DNA of 64,000 bases. Origin: Yamagishiella unicocca. Lineage: Eukaryota; Chlorophyta; Chlorophyceae; Chlamydomonadales; Volvocaceae. The translations under genes were made by a program, and so were the position numbers. Each line of letters starts with the position of its first letter. Positions within the stretch are counted from its first letter, which is position 1. Positions 58,676 through 64,000 of this stretch are shown here, one piece after another. The notes under the pieces are model-generated. The model made no database searches. It was not told the DNA's origin and was given only the letters and a program-made list of their open reading frames with translations. Location of the stretch: assembly GCA_003116995.1 (NCBI GenBank), contig BDSL01000082.1:423088-487087 (forward strand). Reading direction: 5' to 3'.

Positions 58676-61600
58676 GTGGACCTGATCGCTTCTGGCCGGC
58701 TGGTGGCAGCGGCCTCACCACTGCTCCCTGGTCTCGCGGGTGATCAACCTGCAGTTGCTGCTTCCTCCCCCCCCTCTCGTTCCCTGTCACCGCCGCCCCG
58801 CTCACCGTCCCCTGGGCCGGCCGCCGACGCGGGTCCCTCCGCCGCCGCCGTGTCCGTGGCGGCGGCCTCGGGGGTGGCGGCCTCGGTGGCGGCGGCCGCC
58901 GCGGCCGCGGCCGTGGCGGCCACGGCGGCGGCGGTAGCCTCGGCCGCCACGGCGCCCCGTGGTGGGGACGCCGCTGCGCCTCCCCCCGCCGCGGCGGCCC
59001 TGGAAGGGGCCGGCCTGGCCGCGGCTGACCAGCCTCCGGCGGTCCCGGCCGCATCCTCCTCCGCAGCGGGGCGCCTCGCCACCTACTCCTTCACCTGGCT
59101 GGGTCATCGCCTGCACCTCACCAATGTTTATCTGCCCGCTAGTAGCTCGGCTTCACGCGCTGCTTTCCTCCAGCAGCACCTGGCGCCTGTGCTGGCGACC
59201 AGCACCCCGGGCCAGCATGTCCTAGCCGGCGACTTCAACTTCGTCGCTGGCCCGTGGGACAGCAGTGCGGGGTCGGCGCGAGTGGTTCGCGACCGCCCTG
59301 CCGCTCGGGTCCTCGCGACAGTGGGCCCGTCGTTGGCTGATGTGCATCGTGAGCGCTTCCCCACCAGCACGGATTACACCCACCTCTACTCCGCCCCCTC
59401 CCCCGGTGGTTCCCGCATCGACCGCATCTATGTGTCCCGCTGCCTCCTCCCCTTCGTGGCGGGCTCCGCCATTGAGCTGGGCTCGCCTTCCGACCACCGC
59501 GTCCCCTGCATCCAGCTGCTGCCCCGGGTTCCTGCCTCGCGCGGCCCCGGCCTCCGTCGCACCCGCATGGCCTTCTCTGGCCACCGCGACCTCAAGGATC
59601 AGCTGCAGGCCTGGCTCGACGCGGCGTTCGCGGCCATGCCGGCTGAGGGGGAGCACGCTGCCCTGCTGGCGTGGTGGCCGGGCTTCAAACGGCGGCTGGC
59701 GGCGGTGGCGGCGATTCTCAATCGCACCGCTCGCTCTCGGCGCCTGGCCTCGGGCGCGCAGGTGGAGGCAGCCCGAGCCGCCTTGCGGGCGGCCCACCTT
59801 GCGGCCGCGACGCCGTCGGCGGCGCCCGAGGCCGTGGGTGGTGTGGTGGCCGCCCAGGCTGCCTTGGCGGTGGCCTTGCGTGTGGCGGCGGCGGGCGAGG
59901 CCGCCCGGGTACGCGTGGCGTGGGTGCGCGAGGGGGAGCGCCCGTGCCCCGCACTCACCGCCATGATTCACCCACCGCGGTCGTCCCAGGACATTACCGC
60001 GCTGCGCGACGCTGCTGGGCGCCTCGTGACCGACCCGCGCCAATTGCCCAATGTCGTCGCTTCTTTCTGGGAGCGCATCAGCTGCCTGCCGTCAGGCCTG
60101 GACTCGGCGGATCAGCAAGCGGTTCTGGCAGCTGTCGACGCCCACTCTACTCCGATCTCGCCCGATCTTCGCCCCGAGTTGGGCTCCATCGCAGTCTCAG
60201 CAGCGGAGGTGGCGCGGGCCCTGCAGCAAGCCAAGCCTGGCACGTCCCCAGGCTGGGACGGAATCCCTGTGGATCTCCTCCGGACCTACAGTGGCTGCTT
60301 TGTGCCGGCACTGGCCCGCCTTTTCACTGCTATCGGCCATCTGCGCGCCGTCCCGACGGGTTTCCTGCAGGGTGTTATATCCGTCATTTACAAGGGCCAT
60401 GATGCGGACCGGGCGGCGGCCGGCGCCTACCGCCCCATCACCCTGCTCTGTACTGATTACCGCATTCTGGCGAAGGTCCTCGCCAACCGCCTCAGCCCTG
60501 GCCTTTCCGCCGCCATCCCCCTCGAGCAGTCCGCCTTCCTCCCCGGCCGCTCCATTGGCGCCAACACCCGCTTCCTTCGCTGCCTCCCCCCCCTCCTACA
60601 CCAGCAGCAACGGAGTGCTCTCATCGCCTTCTTGGATTTCGCCAAAGCTTACGACACCATTGACCGCTCCTTCCTCTTTGCTGTCATGGAGCGCATGGGT
60701 GTTGGGGCCGGTTTCCTGGGATGGACGCAGCTCCTGTTGGGCCGTACAGTGGCCATGGCGTCCGTCAACGGCTACATCTCCCGCTCTGTCCCTATCCGGG
60801 CCGGCGTCCGGCAGGGCTGTCCCCTTGCCCCGCTCCTATACCTCTTCGTGGCCCACGCCCTCCTCTGCTGGCTGAAGCGGCACGGTGTTGGCGTGCCGCT
60901 GGCCCCGGCGGACCCGGCCAGCCTGGTTACCGGCGTGCAGTTTGCTGATGATGCCCAAGTCGCGCTCCCAGATGCAGCTGCAGTACCGCCATTTATCGCC
61001 CTCATGGCCGCGTTTGCCCGCGCCTCTGGCCAGCACCTGAATCCCTCCAAGGTCGAGCTGCTGTGGGCTGGTCGCCAGGTGGCGCCGGCGCTCGCCGCCC
61101 CGGCTGCCGTCCTTGCCGCTGCGGTGGCGGCCGTCGCCGCCCCTGCCGCCGCGTGGACCGCTGCGGGCGGTGCCGCCGCTTCACCCGCCGCCCCGAGCGC
61201 CGCTGCTGCCGAGGCGCCGGTGGAGGCCGCCCCGGCAGGCGCTGGCGCCGCCGCCGTACCTCCTGACGCCCCGGCCGCCGCCGCTGCTGCCGCTGCGCCG
61301 GTGGCTGCCGCCCTGGCCGCCGCTGCTGCTGCCCCGCAGGCGGCTGCCGCCCCGGCCGCCGCGGCTGCCGTGGCGCCGGCGGCTGCCGTCCTGGTCGCAG
61401 TGGCCGCCGAGGCGCTGGCGACCGCCGGTCCGGCTGCCGCCGGTGGTGCTCCTGGGGCGGCCGCGGGTGCCGCGGCCCCCACGGTGCTGACGACCGCAGC
61501 CCCGGCCGCCGCTGGCGCCGCCGCAGCGTCTCCCCCGCCTCCTGACGCCCCAGCCGTCGCGGCCGTCACTGCCGCCCCCACTGCCCCGGCCGCCCCAGCC

Positions 61601-63689
61601 GCTCCAGCCGCCCCAGCCGCCCCTGCTGGCGCCGCCAGCTCCCCCGTCGCCCGTCACCCGCCTCGCCTGGCGCGCCCACCAGGGCTGGCTCGCCGCGGTC
61701 GTCGGCGTCGTGGCCGCGGTGCTGCAGCTGTCGTGGTCGTGGGCGCCCTCGCCGCAGCCGCTGGCGCCCTGGCCGCCCCGGGTCCCTCCACGTCGCCGTC
61801 CCTTGCCGCCACCGCTCCCGGGGTGCCTCGCCCCTCCCCTTCTCCCCCGCCCCCTGCCCTCGCTGGCCTTCGGATCGTGCCCGCTGCGGTGGCGCTGGGC
61901 ATCCCCTTCACCAATCCGCCTGCCGCCCCCGTCCTCGATTGGGCGTCACGGATGTCGGAGGCCCGCCGCCGTCTCCAAAAGATCTCCCGCATGGCCCTGT
62001 CGATGTTCGGCCGTGCCACTGCGGCTGCAGCTTATGCTCTCCATATGGCGACGTACCACATGGAGCACTCGGGCTGCCCGCCGGCGGAGGTCCTTGCTGG
62101 CATCATGGCCTTGTCGCAAAGCTGGTGGATCGGGAGCTAGGGCCCTGATGACGCCCAGCGCCGTTTCACTGGTGTCCCCCTCCGCCTGCTCTCCGGTCAT
62201 CCACCATCGGCGGCTTCGGTGTACTGCCCTTCGGCTGCATGTCCTCAGCCGGCATGCCAAGTGGAGCCTGACGGTCGCCCGCTCCGCGCTGCAGCCCCCG
62301 GCTGCCCGCGCGCCGTGGGTCCGGATTGCGGTCTCCTTCCTCTCTACCCTCCACCCTGCTTCCGCCCGCTGGCCGTCACCACAGCTCGCCCGGATGGCCC
62401 GTGGCTCGGCGCCCCCTTAAGCTTGCCCCCGGACATCCACCGGCTTGCCACGAGCCTCGGTCACCTCCCCCCCTGTCTGACGTCGCGGACCCCCCCCTGG
62501 AGCCGGGCGTCTGGTGCTTCAACGCGCCGCTGTGGGGCAACCCGCTCCTGCCCAACGCGGGGGCGCCGGGCCGGCGGCCGGGGTTGGAGGCTATCCATGG
62601 CCCCCTCACCATGTGCCGCCGCCTGCTGACCGTCGGTGACGCCGTCCGGGTGCAGGACGCTATGACCGCGTTTGAGGTGGAGCGCGCCCATGCCCTGGCG
62701 ACGACGCCGGGCATGGCCATCTTCAGCCGGCTGGCTGAGCGCTGGACGACGCTCGTACGGCACGAGCTGGCGCCCTCCGAGCTGGCCATGGGTGCGCTCC
62801 AAGATCGCATCGCGGCGCGGGCTGCGGTGGCCGCTCTCCTTTCTGACATCTCGCCCGCATGGCTCGCTGCTGCTCGCCTGGCGCCCGATGGCCCCGCCCC
62901 CCGTCGCCTGACGAGGTGGATGCTCTCCTCCTTGCTCGCCTGGGGTGGCGGCTGGGTGTGGACGCCGTGCTGCCCCTCACCTCCTTCACCGTCAAGCTGG
63001 GCACCCTGCTCCAGGCGGCGGAACTGGAGCGCCCCAGGCAGGCCTGTCATGCGGCGTATGTGCGGGAGGCGCTCGGGCTGTCCCCTGCTGTGGCTGCCAC
63101 GCCCGAGGCGGCCCTTGTGGCGTTACGCGCGGTATGGCGGCGGTTGTGGAAGCGTCTTAAGTGGGAGCCGCGGTGGAAGGAGGTCCTCTGGCGGCTGGCG
63201 GTTGACGGGGTGCCCATGCCGGGCTCCTCTCACCTCCCGCTGGTCCCACCCGAACCGTGTGCTTGCGGCTGTTACCCCGCTGCAGCGGGTGTGGCCGAGT
63301 CGCCGCGCTTCCATCACTTTTGGTCTTGCCCCCTCGTCCGCCCGCTCTGGGATGAACTGGAAGTCTGCTGTGGGTGCGGGGTCACGCGTGAGCATGTGTG
63401 GTTGTGTGTGTCGCCGGATCCGACCACTGTGCTGCAGTGTGTGTGGGATGTGGTGGCGTTGGCGGCGCTCAACGCGATGGAGTGGGCGCGCCGGTACATA
63501 CACTCTCATCGGCTCTCCGGCACCACCCTCCCTGCTGCTATGCGTTCTGGCCTCCTTGCTAAGTTCTGGGCCTTGCTGCGGGACTTTGCGGGCTTGGGTT
63601 TGCCCCGCAAGGACTGGGGTGACGTGGGGGTGGACCACCCATTTTTGTTCGTAACCGGGGGTCGGCTCATGTGCGCCGTGCCGCCCTAG
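58676..63689 (+). pseudogene. LINE ORF2: endonuclease/reverse transcriptase, frame-broken
   Basis: Open from 58676 to a TAG at 62138-62140. Order: Ala/Pro-rich start (to about residue 130); second half of an exonuclease-endonuclease-phosphatase domain (LTNVYLP, GDFNFV, SRIDRIYVS, SDHR); reverse transcriptase from about residue 510 (AYRPITLLCTDYRILAKVLA, SAFLPGRSI, FLDFAKAYDTID, GVRQGCPLAPLLY, and active site FADDAQ near 760); an Ala-rich insert (about 795-1060); the RT thumb region (GLRIVPAAVALGIPFTN, then RRRLQKISRM). Beyond the stop the coding signal jumps among frames near 62.21, 62.36, 62.47 and 62.91 kb. The last frame reaches 63689 and includes a zinc-knuckle-like CACGC followed by RFHHFWSC, as in other LINE C-termini. 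The N-terminal half of the endonuclease is missing, so this copy is non-autonomous. Confidence 0.88.
61060..61860 (+). repeat. Ala/Pro-rich low-complexity block inside LINE ORF2
   Basis: About 265 codons dominated by GCN and CCN (GCCGCCGCTGC, GCCCCGGCCG and similar), in frame, lying exactly between the RT palm (LNPSKVELLWAG) and the thumb (GLRIVPAAVALG). In related LINEs these two segments are nearly adjacent. Confidence 0.8.
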
Positions 63690-63982
63690 CTAGCCTGCCT
63701 TGGATGCTGTTTGTTCTTTCGTTCTTTCTTTCCTGGTGCCACCTTTGCTGGTTCGAGATACGAGTGGTGCGGGTGATGGGCAGGTGCCAATGGGGGCTTT
63801 TGTGGTGGTTTTGACGCGTAAGGGTGGCCTGCATGGGGCCGTGTCCTGCCGTCGCTTGTGCTGACTTTGCATGATGCTGTTTGCCTGCTGTTGCCCGTAC
63901 CCGACCTTGGTTCCGTGTCTCTTCCGCAGTGCTTTCCCGCCGGGATAAGGGCGGGTGCCGCCTGTCGTGCGGCCACTGTAAC

Positions 63983-64000
63983 GCGGTCTCTCTCTCTCTC
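63983..64000. repeat. (TC)n microsatellite at window end
   Basis: At least eight TC units; possibly the 3' tail of the LINE. Truncated by the window edge. Confidence 0.7.

Larger units (their letters stand above)
52622..58678. repeat. Tandem array of ~797-bp units, eight copies, each with two tRNA-Val genes
   Basis: Units repeat with spacings of 801, 797, 797, 801, 797, 797 and 797 bp, measured at the first tRNA of each copy. Copies are nearly identical along their whole length; copy 1 starts partway into the unit and copy 8 is cut at the LINE junction. Variant bases group the first six copies into two identical sets of three (2395 bp period). Outside the tRNAs the unit has CTACCTGCTGTAGCAACAG-like inverted motifs and a T-rich stretch, but no open frame with family resemblance. 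Confidence 0.95.
58676..64000 (+). mobile_element. 5'-truncated non-LTR retrotransposon (LINE) abutting the tRNA array
   Basis: The tRNA unit is left after ...GACTGCCTGGTG and replaced by element sequence starting near GACCTGATCGC. The element has no ORF1 and no initiator ATG in front of the endonuclease remnant, as expected for 5' truncation during target-primed integration. After the last stop (63687-63689) comes about 300 bp of 3' UTR with a (TC)n run at 63983-64000, where the window ends, so the 3' junction and any target-site duplication cannot be seen. Confidence 0.88.

Noticed and set aside
52622..58678. rDNA or 5S array
   Set aside because: No 5S or rRNA sequence motifs; the only recognisable structured RNAs are the two tRNA-Val genes per unit.
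58744..59116. Antisense Ala/Arg/Pro-rich frames in the LINE
   Set aside because: GC-rich shadows opposite the GCN-rich ORF2 start; no domains.
1..64000. Operon or defence-type gene cluster
   Set aside because: Genes are intron-rich, in mixed orientation, and belong to unrelated housekeeping families; no functional cluster is supported.

Overview
The window reads as nuclear DNA from a volvocine-type green alga (Chlamydomonas/Volvox lineage). The evidence is GC-rich exons cut by many 100-600 bp GT-AG introns, abundant intronic minisatellites, a TGTAA-type poly(A) signal, Ala/Gln/Gly-rich protein tracts and plant/algal gene families. I cannot name the species. Gene models were built by hand from splice consensus, reading-phase continuity and family motifs, so single splice sites may be off.

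Layout. (1) 1-4969, plus: 3' part of a Cas1p/RWA-type polysaccharide O-acetyltransferase, cut by the window edge. (2) 7500-22865, minus: a complete 31-exon xanthine dehydrogenase gene (about 1389 aa, every exon phase consistent). (3) 24538-30665, plus: a tepsin/MTV1-like ENTH-domain adaptor (about 1011 aa) with long Gln- and Gly-rich repeats; it is divergent from XDH across a 1.67 kb spacer. (4) 32295-36704, minus: a 716 aa leucine-rich-repeat-like protein. (5) 38778-41672, plus: a 384 aa HAD-superfamily (HDHD2/LHPP-like) phosphatase. (6) 44039-46550, minus: a low-complexity protein of unknown function. (7) 47008-49306, minus: a 306 aa protein kinase with altered catalytic motifs. (8) 50353-51351: fragments resembling a SAM-dependent (DOT1-like) methyltransferase (minus) and a 2-oxoglutarate dioxygenase-like end broken by an in-frame stop (plus). 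(9) 51.4-52.3 kb: fold-back, GGTAACCGG-rich repeats. (10) 52622-58678: eight tandem copies of a ~797 bp unit, each with two structurally intact minus-strand tRNA-Val genes (CAC and AAC), 16 tRNA genes in all. (11) 58676-64000: a 5'-truncated, frame-broken LINE (endonuclease/reverse transcriptase) that abuts the last tRNA unit.

Genes 1-7 are unrelated single-copy housekeeping or lineage genes. XDH belongs to purine catabolism, the ENTH protein to trans-Golgi/AP-4 traffic, RWA to wall or glycan acetylation in the Golgi, and the HAD protein to phosphate-ester hydrolysis. They do not form an operon-like system. The most unusual part is the tRNA-Val array: its first six units form a duplicated three-unit higher-order repeat, and the array is interrupted or ended by a retrotransposon.
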